From: CAUZRD01 sp963582255
GTDB taxonomy: Bacteria > Pseudomonadota > Alphaproteobacteria > Rhizobiales > TMED25
DNA: 9,755 nt
Assembly: GCA_963582255.1 (NCBI GenBank)
Contig: CAUZRD010000072.1
Span: 1 to 9,755 of the forward strand
Direction of reading: 5' to 3'
The position numbers were made by a program, and so were the translations under genes. The notes under the pieces are model-generated. The model did no database searches. It saw only the letters and a program-made list of their open reading frames with translations, and had not been told where the DNA came from. Shown in pieces: positions 1 through 6,115 of the stretch (position 1 is the stretch's first letter; the number at the start of each line of letters is the position of its first letter).

Positions 1-465
1 AACCCGTCGATTACAATTACCGAAGCGGTGCTGTTTGAGGGAGGGCGGCCCATCTTTGTAGTGCCGCCAGATATGAAGGTTGATAGGGAGTTTGGCCAAC
101 GAATTCTGATTGGCTGGAACCGTAGCGCCGAGTCTGCGCGCGCGGTTACAGCGTCTATCCCACTATTGAGAATGGCAGAAAAAGTGTTCGTTCTGACTGT
201 TGAGGGCGGGCCAAAAATTTCCGGTCCAAGTGGTGTGCAGCTGTGCGAATTCCTGAGGATTTACGGTATTGATGCTGAAGAGCAGTCAGCTGAGGCAGTG
301 GCAAGTAATGTCGGTGAGTTTATTTTAGAAACTGCACGGCAGAAAAATTGTGATATGTTGGTCAAGGGTGCTTACACCAACAGTCGATTGAGACAGATGC
401 TATTCGGTGGGGCTACACGCCATATTATTCATCATGCTGAAATTCCGGTGGTGATGGCAAACTGA
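1..465 (+). CDS. Universal stress protein (UspA family), C-terminal part; 5' end outside window
   Basis: The frame is open from the first base, so the gene begins upstream; the GTG at 28 is an internal codon, not a convincing start. The visible 154 residues begin with an ITEAVLFEGGRPIFVVPP stretch, which looks like the last strand of a first Usp fold. A complete second Usp domain follows: strand RILIGWN, the helix with SAESARAV, strand KVFVLTV, a central helix, CDMLVKGAY, and the ATP-loop-like GAYTNSRLRQMLFGGATRHI ending in IPVVM. The whole protein is therefore probably a tandem Usp of about 280 residues. Family members are cytoplasmic nucleotide-binding proteins that respond to stress or starvation; the exact role is unknown. 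In the G-2x-G-9x-G loop the second glycine is threonine (codon 376-378), so ATP binding may be altered. The gene converges on pgi with a 30-base gap. Confidence 0.9.
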   Translation, partial: NPSITITEAVLFEGGRPIFVVPPDMKVDREFGQRILIGWNRSAESARAVTASIPLLRMAEKVFVLTVEGGPKISGPSGVQLCEFLRIYGIDAEEQSAEAVASNVGEFILETARQKNCDMLVKGAYTNSRLRQMLFGGATRHIIHHAEIPVVMAN

Positions 466-475
466 GTGAGCCTAA

Positions 476-500
476 TTTGACGCTGAATTTAACCGTCAAA
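476..500. other. Small inverted repeat between convergent usp and pgi
   Basis: TTTGACG at 476-482 is perfectly complementary to CGTCAAA at 494-500, with an 11-base loop. The right arm overlaps the pgi stop codon (TCA on the + strand at 496-498). A hairpin between two convergent genes could end transcription in both directions. However, neither side is followed by a run of T, and the 7-bp stem is only moderately GC rich, so it is not a standard intrinsic terminator. Confidence 0.25.
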
Positions 501-2139
501 CAAGAGGCTGTCGGAGTAATTGAAATGCGGCGACGAGCCCTTTTGTTGATGTATCTTCCTCTTGCGGCATGTCTTTTTGGGAGAGGGTTGGCAAAAGTCT
601 ATCCGCTATATGCTTCCCAAGTTCCACGCCCCATTGATCGAAAGAATTAATCTGCCAGATTATGCCCTGGCAGAAGACTTTGTGCTCGTACAGTACGATT
701 AGCTTACCGAGGGTTTCAGGATCGAGGCGCGGATAAAGAATTGTGGTAGAGGGGCGGTTCCCGGCAAACGCGCGGTGGGGAGCGATCTGGTCAATAAACT
801 CTGTCTCAGTCCCGTCTGCGGCCATTTGCTCACGCACAACTTTTTCATTAAGGCCGAAGGCCAGCGCTTGGGATTGAGCAAAACAGTTGGCTGCGAGTTT
901 TAGATGGTGATCGCCAGCCTCATTGGGTTGGGTGGCCGCGATGAGAAAATCGACAGGGACAGTGTCGCTTCCCTGATGTAGTAGCTGGAAGAATGAATGC
1001 TGGGCATTGGTGCCAGGTTCGCCCCATATAATGGGTGAGGTGGCATGATCAACAGCATGGCCCGTAGTTGACACAGACTTGCCGTTGGATTCCATTTCGA
1101 GCTGCTGCAAATAGGCGGGAAAGCGGACAAGACGCTGATCGTAAGGAATGATAGCCAATGTCTGCATGTTTTCTAAATTACGGCGCCAAATACCGATCAG
1201 TGCCATCAGGACTGGCAAGTTTTTACCAAGTTCTGCGGTGGTAAAATGTTGGTCCATTGCCGCTGCGCCGGATAGGAGGGCACGAAAATTCTTTGCGCCG
1301 ATCGCGATTGCTAGTGGTAAGCCAATGGCTGACCAGAGCGAATAACGCCCACCAACCCAATCCCAAAATTTAAAGGTCCTTGCAGGGTCAATCCCAAACT
1401 CTTGGGTCGCGGTCAGATTGGCAGAAACGGCAGCAAGATGAGCACTAGCATTCTCACCAATTGCGCTTACTAGCCAGTTGCGCGCGGTTTGCGCGTTGGA
1501 GGAGGTCTCCAGCGTCATAAAAGTTTTTGATGCGATAATAACTAGAGTGGTCTGTGGGTCGAGAGAGGAACTCACATCGTAAAAATGAGCTGTATCAATA
1601 TTGGATACATAGTGGAGATGTGGGCCATCGTGAAAGTGAGAAAGGGCAGAGGTTGTCATGCGGGGGCCAAGATCAGCTCCACCAATGCCAATATTGATCA
1701 CATCCGTAAATCTCCTGCCGTTTACGGCTGTAGCGCGCCCACGGCGCACATCTTCGGCAAAGGCAAGAAACCGATTGAGCTCTGAGCCGGTAATCTCAAG
1801 TATATTTTGACCGTTTACCGATGTTTCGGGGCTGATGCCTTCGCGCAGAGCCATGTGCAGGGCCGCCAGATTTTCTGTGAAATTGATTGGAAATCCGGCA
1901 AACATCTGATCGCGATGTTTTTCAAGGTCTGCTGCCTGGGCAAGTCCCACTAAGGCCTTTAGACACGGCTGGTCGATATGCTCTTTTGAATGATCAACCA
2001 GTAATCCACAGTAATTGAATGACAAGCGGTCAAACCTGTCTTCATCATCACTAAAGAGTTTGGTTAGAGATATTTTTGCAATGCGCGCTGCCTCTCGCTC
2101 CAGCAGCCCCCATGCCTTATCTATTGCCTTCATCTTCAT
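496..2139 (-). CDS. pgi: Glucose-6-phosphate isomerase
   Basis: Interconverts glucose 6-phosphate and fructose 6-phosphate in the cytoplasm (glycolysis, gluconeogenesis, entry to the pentose phosphate and Entner-Doudoroff routes). The product is 547 residues, the usual length for the long bacterial Pgi form. Visible motifs in order: INIGIGGADLGPRM (149-161) of the first SIS domain; the family signature DWVGGRYSLWSAIG (260-273); MESNGK with the catalytic base Glu350; GTNAQH with His381, matching the ring-opening histidine; and the C-terminal signature FDQWGVELGK (500-509) with Lys509. All key residues are present. The start at 2139 gives MKMKAID and has a weak GGCGG upstream; the second ATG two codons later (2133) is equally possible. 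The gene is divergent from the thiolase gene, sharing a 103-base control region, and convergent with usp. There is no sign of decay. Confidence 0.97.
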   Translation of the reverse strand: MKMKAIDKAWGLLEREAARIAKISLTKLFSDDEDRFDRLSFNYCGLLVDHSKEHIDQPCLKALVGLAQAADLEKHRDQMFAGFPINFTENLAALHMALREGISPETSVNGQNILEITGSELNRFLAFAEDVRRGRATAVNGRRFTDVINIGIGGADLGPRMTTSALSHFHDGPHLHYVSNIDTAHFYDVSSSLDPQTTLVIIASKTFMTLETSSNAQTARNWLVSAIGENASAHLAAVSANLTATQEFGIDPARTFKFWDWVGGRYSLWSAIGLPLAIAIGAKNFRALLSGAAAMDQHFTTAELGKNLPVLMALIGIWRRNLENMQTLAIIPYDQRLVRFPAYLQQLEMESNGKSVSTTGHAVDHATSPIIWGEPGTNAQHSFFQLLHQGSDTVPVDFLIAATQPNEAGDHHLKLAANCFAQSQALAFGLNEKVVREQMAADGTETEFIDQIAPHRAFAGNRPSTTILYPRLDPETLGKLIVLYEHKVFCQGIIWQINSFDQWGVELGKHIADRLLPTLSQKDMPQEEDTSTKGLVAAFQLLRQPLV

Positions 2140-2242
2140 GCGCCGCCTGTTCTATGTGCCGCTTGACTTGGCTTTGCTATATATCTGACATTCTGCATGC
2201 CTGAACACACTTCGAAGTGCAATCAAAGATAAGGTAGGAAAT
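2140..2242. promoter_or_regulatory. Divergent control region of pgi and the thiolase-DUF35 unit
   Basis: This 103-base gap must hold the promoter of pgi (leftward) and probably that of the thiolase gene (rightward). On the + strand TTGACT at 2163-2168 could be a -35 element; at 17-base spacing the only -10 candidate is the weak TGACAT at 2186-2191. An AT-rich TATATAT block (2178-2184) could serve as a -10 for the leftward promoter, with TTCAGG on the minus strand as a poor -35. Neither promoter matches consensus well, so assignments are tentative. A thiolase ribosome binding site, AAGGTAGGA, lies at 2231-2239, 3 bases before the ATG. Confidence 0.35.
2202..2225. promoter_or_regulatory. Dyad-symmetric candidate operator
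   Basis: CACTTCGAAGTG (2208-2219) is a perfect 12-bp palindrome. It is extended by TGA (2202-2204) and TCA (2223-2225), each separated from the core by three bases: TGA-N3-CACTTCGAAGTG-N3-TCA. It lies just downstream of the possible rightward -10 and 17 bases before the thiolase start codon, where a repressor would block transcription. It would also lie upstream of a leftward pgi promoter. The form fits a dimeric helix-turn-helix regulator such as TetR, MarR or GntR, but no regulator gene is in the window and the family is a guess. Confidence 0.35.
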
Positions 2243-3388
2243 ATGGACGCGGCTATCATCGCGACGGGTCAATCAGATTACACGCGCCACCCCAAGCCGG
2301 GGCAAACGGTCTTCACATTCATGCGTGATGCAGTAACCGCCGCGCTTGATGATGCGGGGATGGAACTCTCCGATATTGATGGGCTGGCTGTGGCGTCGTT
2401 TTCGCTAGAGCCCGACCATGCGATTGATCTGGCCTGGCGCATGGGGTTATCGCTCAAATGGTTGCTGCAGGATACCAATGGTGGAAATTCTGCGATGAAT
2501 ATGCTCGGCCATGCCATGCGCGGCGTTGAGGCGGGGGCCGCGTCGAATATTTTAGTGCTGGCGGGTGATGCGACCGGATTGATTGGCTATGCTAAGGTTG
2601 CGAATTCATACAACAGCGCGACTTTGCACCACCTGGCACCATTAGGTCATGGTGGGCCGAATGGGGTGTATGCGTTGGTCACCAGCCGGCAAATGAAAAA
2701 GCATGATTTGGAAAAAGCCGATTATGGACAGATTGTCGTTGCGCAGAGACGCTGGGCGGCCCTCAATCCCTATGCGGTATATCGTACCCCGTTGAGTCTT
2801 GAGGAGTATCTGAGCGCACCGCCGGTCGCGGATCCTCTGGTACGCTATGATTGTGTGCCGGTTGTCGCTGGTGCGCAGGCGCTGATAGTCTCAACTCCAG
2901 ATAGATCTCCCAAGGGCCGTTCTCCGGTGCGTATTCGTGCGCTGATGCAGAGTTTTAACTACGATAATCAGGAAGGCGATGGAACGAAAACCGGGATTTC
3001 TAGCTTTGTGGGCGAGTTTTGGGACAAGGCCGGCATTGGTCCGGAGGAAGTTGATGTTAGCGCTATTTATGATGATTATCCGGCAATGGTAGTCGCGCAG
3101 CTCTACGATCTTGGCATGATCCCTTGCGGTGATGTAAAGGCATTCCTAAACCGGGAAATTGGTGAGAACAATATGCCAGTCAATACTTGGGGAGGCATGC
3201 TGTCTGCGGGGCAACCTGGCAATGCTGGAGGATTGAGCGGGGTGACTGAGGTTGTCCGCCAACTGCATGGGCGCGCCGGTGACCGGCAGATCAAGGTGGC
3301 ACGGTTTGGTCTTGTTACTGGATATGGCATGACCCTATATCGCTATGGCGGAACCGCATCTGCAGCAATTTTGGAGGCTGAGGTATGA
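2243..3388 (+). CDS. Thiolase-superfamily protein (SCP-X/Ltp2-like) lacking the canonical catalytic cysteines
   Basis: The 381-residue product has the thiolase fold of the sterol-carrier-protein-X type: an N-terminal half with DAVTAALDDAGMELSDIDGL (29-48) and ASNILVLAGD (100-109), the middle AALNPYAVYRTPLSLEEYL (172-190) and RYDCVPVVAGAQALIV (201-216), and the C-terminal IYDDYP (275-280), MPVNTWGGMLSAGQPGNAGG (311-330) and VVRQLHG (337-343). The normal nucleophile position falls in GGNSA (80-84) with no cysteine, the GHP histidine is Gln324 (GQP), and the C-terminal Cys-Gly motif reads TGYGM (359-363). The only cysteines are 204 and 295. Classical thiolysis is therefore unlikely. Such proteins paired with DUF35 include the steroid side-chain aldolase Ltp2, so an aldolase or other C-C lyase acting on an acyl-CoA is a reasonable inference. 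The substrate is unknown. The start is supported by AAGGTAGGA just upstream. The gene overlaps the DUF35 gene by ATGA. Confidence 0.88.
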   Translation: MDAAIIATGQSDYTRHPKPGQTVFTFMRDAVTAALDDAGMELSDIDGLAVASFSLEPDHAIDLAWRMGLSLKWLLQDTNGGNSAMNMLGHAMRGVEAGAASNILVLAGDATGLIGYAKVANSYNSATLHHLAPLGHGGPNGVYALVTSRQMKKHDLEKADYGQIVVAQRRWAALNPYAVYRTPLSLEEYLSAPPVADPLVRYDCVPVVAGAQALIVSTPDRSPKGRSPVRIRALMQSFNYDNQEGDGTKTGISSFVGEFWDKAGIGPEEVDVSAIYDDYPAMVVAQLYDLGMIPCGDVKAFLNREIGENNMPVNTWGGMLSAGQPGNAGGLSGVTEVVRQLHGRAGDRQIKVARFGLVTGYGMTLYRYGGTASAAILEAEV

Positions 3389-3708
3389 AACTCGGATTAA
3401 ACATCTGGCGCTGTTCGAGTTGTGGTAAGGCGGCTTTTCCCAAGCGTATTTTTTGTTCGACCTGTAGTGGGGCCACATGGGATAATGCTCAGATAGTGAA
3501 AGGAAAAATCGAAGAAATATCGCTCATTCATCACATGATAGGGCAGGAAAACTGGGAGAAGAGGTGTATTGCTAATGCCTCAACGGATGCTGGAATTCCC
3601 CTCACTGTTGGCCTTATTGATGATGTCAAGATTGGCGATGAAATCGATATATATGAGCTGGATGGAGCGCCGTTTGGACGAAAGGCGCATAGTCCTCACG
3701 TTAATTAA
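3385..3708 (+). CDS. Zn-ribbon OB-fold protein (DUF35 family), partner of the thiolase-like protein
   Basis: A 107-residue protein with an N-terminal rubredoxin-like zinc ribbon, Cys10-x2-Cys13 and Cys24-x2-Cys27, followed by a DUF35 OB-fold (about residues 35-95; strands around GKIEEISLI, PLTVGLIDD and GDEIDIYEL). Members of this family bind thiolase-superfamily enzymes and help seat acyl-CoA substrates. Known examples are the archaeal acetoacetyl-CoA thiolase/HMG-CoA synthase complex and the ChsH2 DUF35 domain bound to Ltp2. Here it is a stand-alone domain. Its ATG overlaps the stop of the thiolase gene (ATGA), and GGAGG lies 8 bases before the ATG inside that gene, so translational coupling and a complex of the two products are likely. 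All four zinc ligands are present. The end of the two-gene unit is followed by 98 bases before glyS. Confidence 0.9.
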   Translation: MKLGLNIWRCSSCGKAAFPKRIFCSTCSGATWDNAQIVKGKIEEISLIHHMIGQENWEKRCIANASTDAGIPLTVGLIDDVKIGDEIDIYELDGAPFGRKAHSPHVN

Positions 3709-3743
3709 AGCGAGCAATCAGGCTTGGATATTGGCCCGACGGG

Positions 3744-3772
3744 GTGACACAAGCGTGTGTGATTGCTATTTC
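3744..3772 (+). promoter_or_regulatory. Possible sigma-70-type promoter for glyS
   Basis: GTGACA (3744-3749, one mismatch to TTGACA) is followed after 17 bases by TATTTC (3767-3772), a half-match to TATAAT preceded by TG at -15/-14 (an extended -10). Transcription would start near 3779, about 28 bases before the glyS ATG at 3807. The gap between the DUF35 gene and glyS (3709-3806) is large enough for an independent promoter, and no convincing terminator is seen in it. Confidence 0.3.
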
Positions 3773-3806
3773 GGTTCTCTGCAAGTGGAGTGTTGGCGGT
3801 CTGATC

Positions 3807-6050
3807 ATGGCAGATCTTCTATTAGAGCTGTTCTCAGAAGAAATCCCCGCGCGTATGCAATCGCGTGCGAGCAATGATCTGCGCCGCTTGGTGACAGACG
3901 GCCTGATTAATGCGGGGCTTTCTTATGAAGACGCAAAATCATTTTCAACACCACGCCGGCTGACCCTGGTGGTGGAAGGGCTCCCACTGGTTAGCCCAGA
4001 TATTAGTGATGAGCGAAAAGGGCCACGTGTGGGTGCGCCAGACAAAGCAATTGAGGGATTTTTGCGCACAGCTGGGCTACCATCGATTGATGCGTGTAAA
4101 ATGCGTGATGATGGCAAGGGACTCTATTATTTTGCCGAGATCAACAAGCCGGGGCATGCGGCACCGGATATTATCGCAGAAGTGTTAGAGCAGGTGGTGC
4201 GGGGGTTCCCGTGGCCCAAATCCATGCGCTGGGGTAATGGACAATTGCGCTGGGTGCGCCCGCTTCATTCGATAGTTGCAACATTCGGATCGAAGACGGA
4301 AAAGCCAGACGTGGTTCCGATAGAAATCGATGGCATTAAGGCTGGCAACACTACTTTTGGGCATAGAATGATGGCCGGAGGCGCCATCACCGTTGCACGA
4401 TTTGACGATTATGCAGTCAAACTCGAAGCGGCAAAGGTTGAAATTGATTGTGAGCGGCGGCGCGAGACGATTTTGGCCGATTCAAAATCTCTTGCACTAG
4501 CGCAGGGTCTTGAGTTGATGGATGATCCAGATCTTGCCGATGAAGTGGCGGGGCTCGTCGAATGGCCGGTGGCGCTGATTGGGTCGTTTGATATGGCATT
4601 TTTGGAGTTGCCTCCCGAGGTGTTGACTACATCGATGCGGGTCAATCAGAAATATTTTGCGCTTAAGCAGGCTGAGAGTGGCGAGATGGCGAACAAGTTC
4701 ATCGTCATTGCCAATATTGAGGCCCGAGATGGTGGCACGGAGATTGTTTCCGGAAACGAGCGCGTTCTCGCCGCGCGCCTTCATGACGCAAGATTCTTTT
4801 GGGATCAAGATTTAAAAATTCCGCTCACTGCTTATGGTGAAAAACTTGGAGCGGTCACCTATCACGAAAAACTTGGTACGCAAGGCCAGAGGGTTGATCG
4901 GATTGTGCGGTTAGCTGGCGAACTTGCACCTATAGTAGGTGCTGATCGTGATATTTCGGCACGTGCAGCGCAACTCTCTAAGGCGGATCTTCTATGTGGA
5001 ATGGTGGGAGAGTTTCCGGAACTTCAAGGTGTAATGGGATGCCATTACGCTCTTAAACAAGGAGAACCAGAGGCTGTTGCCAATGCTATCCGTGATCACT
5101 ATCGCCCGCAAGGACCTTCCGACAGTGTCCCAAAAGCCCCAACGTCGATTTCGGTGGCGCTTGCCGACAAGCTTGATATCCTGGTTGGATTTTGGGCAAT
5201 TGATGAGAAGCCGACTGGAAGTAAGGATCCGTTTGCGCTTAGGCGTGCGGCGCTTGGTGTTATCCGGATCATTCTGGAAAACGAGCTACGGATCCTATTG
5301 TGGCCAACTTTTGTTGTGCTTGGTCGACGCGCGGTGGCTCAACTACTGAGTGGGCCTCGGGACAAAGTTGAGAAGCAATTGGTACCTTTCCAAATTTCTG
5401 GGGATGTAAATCAGGAGAGTTTGAACGCACAGTTAACTGAAGTGGCCGGAGTTGCTGCTGAGTTGATGTCTGGCAAACTGAAATTCAGCGTGCCGGTGCA
5501 AGAATGGGAGTTAGAGAAGTCCAACAACCTCCTCTCCTTCTTTGCCGATCGTCTTAAGGGTTACCTTCGCGAAACGGGTGCACGGCATGATTTGATTGAT
5601 GCTGTTTTTTCGCTTGGAAGTCAGGATGATCTTGTGATGATAGTGCGCCGGGTTGAGGCACTTGGGGCTTTTCTTCAAACAGATGACGGTGCCAATCTCA
5701 CAGTAGGGATCAAGCGGGCGCAGAATATTCTTAGAATTGAGGAAAAGAAGGATGGAGATGAGGCCTTTTCCGGCATGCCTGACCCAGAATTACTTTCGCT
5801 TGAGGCTGAGAAGCTCTTATTTGAAGCGGTTGGAACTGCTTCGGAAGACGTTGCTGCCGCTATAAATGCCGAGAATTTCGGGGATGCTATGCGTGCGCTT
5901 GCTAAATTACGAACGCCGGTCGACCTATTTTTCGATGACGTGATAGTCAATGATGAAGATAGGGTGCTGCGCACTAATCGTTTGAAGCTCATGAGCTTGA
6001 TTCGAACGGCAACGCACGCGATTGCCGATTTCTCTAAGATTGAAGGTTAA
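3807..6050 (+). CDS. glyS: Glycine--tRNA ligase beta subunit
   Basis: Beta subunit of the bacterial alpha2beta2 glycyl-tRNA synthetase; it binds tRNA-Gly and is needed for charging, while the alpha subunit (GlyQ) carries the aminoacylation site. The 747-residue product starts MADLLLELFSEEIPARMQ, the standard GlyS N-terminus, so the ATG at 3807 is chosen. The frame extends 21 codons upstream to a GTG at 3744, but that extension does not look like GlyS. Further motifs: KGPRVGAP (71-78), WPKSMRWG (136-143), EFPELQGVMGCHYA (402-415), ALADKLDILVGF (451-462), PTGSKDPFALRRAALGVIRI (469-488), an anticodon-binding DALR-like helix (about 578-602), and the tail RTPVDLFFDDVIVNDED (702-718). The gene looks intact. 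No clear Shine-Dalgarno sequence is seen beyond a weak GGCGGT. glyQ, usually next to glyS, is absent from the window. ppdK follows after 65 bases on the same strand. Confidence 0.97.
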   Translation: MADLLLELFSEEIPARMQSRASNDLRRLVTDGLINAGLSYEDAKSFSTPRRLTLVVEGLPLVSPDISDERKGPRVGAPDKAIEGFLRTAGLPSIDACKMRDDGKGLYYFAEINKPGHAAPDIIAEVLEQVVRGFPWPKSMRWGNGQLRWVRPLHSIVATFGSKTEKPDVVPIEIDGIKAGNTTFGHRMMAGGAITVARFDDYAVKLEAAKVEIDCERRRETILADSKSLALAQGLELMDDPDLADEVAGLVEWPVALIGSFDMAFLELPPEVLTTSMRVNQKYFALKQAESGEMANKFIVIANIEARDGGTEIVSGNERVLAARLHDARFFWDQDLKIPLTAYGEKLGAVTYHEKLGTQGQRVDRIVRLAGELAPIVGADRDISARAAQLSKADLLCGMVGEFPELQGVMGCHYALKQGEPEAVANAIRDHYRPQGPSDSVPKAPTSISVALADKLDILVGFWAIDEKPTGSKDPFALRRAALGVIRIILENELRILLWPTFVVLGRRAVAQLLSGPRDKVEKQLVPFQISGDVNQESLNAQLTEVAGVAAELMSGKLKFSVPVQEWELEKSNNLLSFFADRLKGYLRETGARHDLIDAVFSLGSQDDLVMIVRRVEALGAFLQTDDGANLTVGIKRAQNILRIEEKKDGDEAFSGMPDPELLSLEAEKLLFEAVGTASEDVAAAINAENFGDAMRALAKLRTPVDLFFDDVIVNDEDRVLRTNRLKLMSLIRTATHAIADFSKIEG

Positions 6051-6115
6051 ACTGCGCTGAGGCTGAGAAGAAATAAGAGGCACGGGACAGCGGTGCCGCG
6101 ACCGGGACACAGAAG

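Noticed and set aside
3744..3806. 21-codon N-terminal extension of GlyS starting at a GTG at 3744
   Set aside because: The standard GlyS N-terminus begins at the ATG at 3807. The extension does not resemble the family and overlaps a candidate promoter.
5801..6070. 13-base direct repeat TGAGGCTGAGAAG at 5801-5813 and 6058-6070
   Set aside because: A single 13-base repeat is expected about once by chance in a window of this size. It has no flanking structure or mobile-element signs.
6079..6104. Hairpins before ppdK: GGCAC/GTGCC (6079-6083 with 6093-6097) and CGGT/ACCG (6091-6094 with 6101-6104)
   Set aside because: Stems are only 4-5 bp, mutually exclusive and lack a T run. In GC-rich spacer DNA these arise easily by chance.
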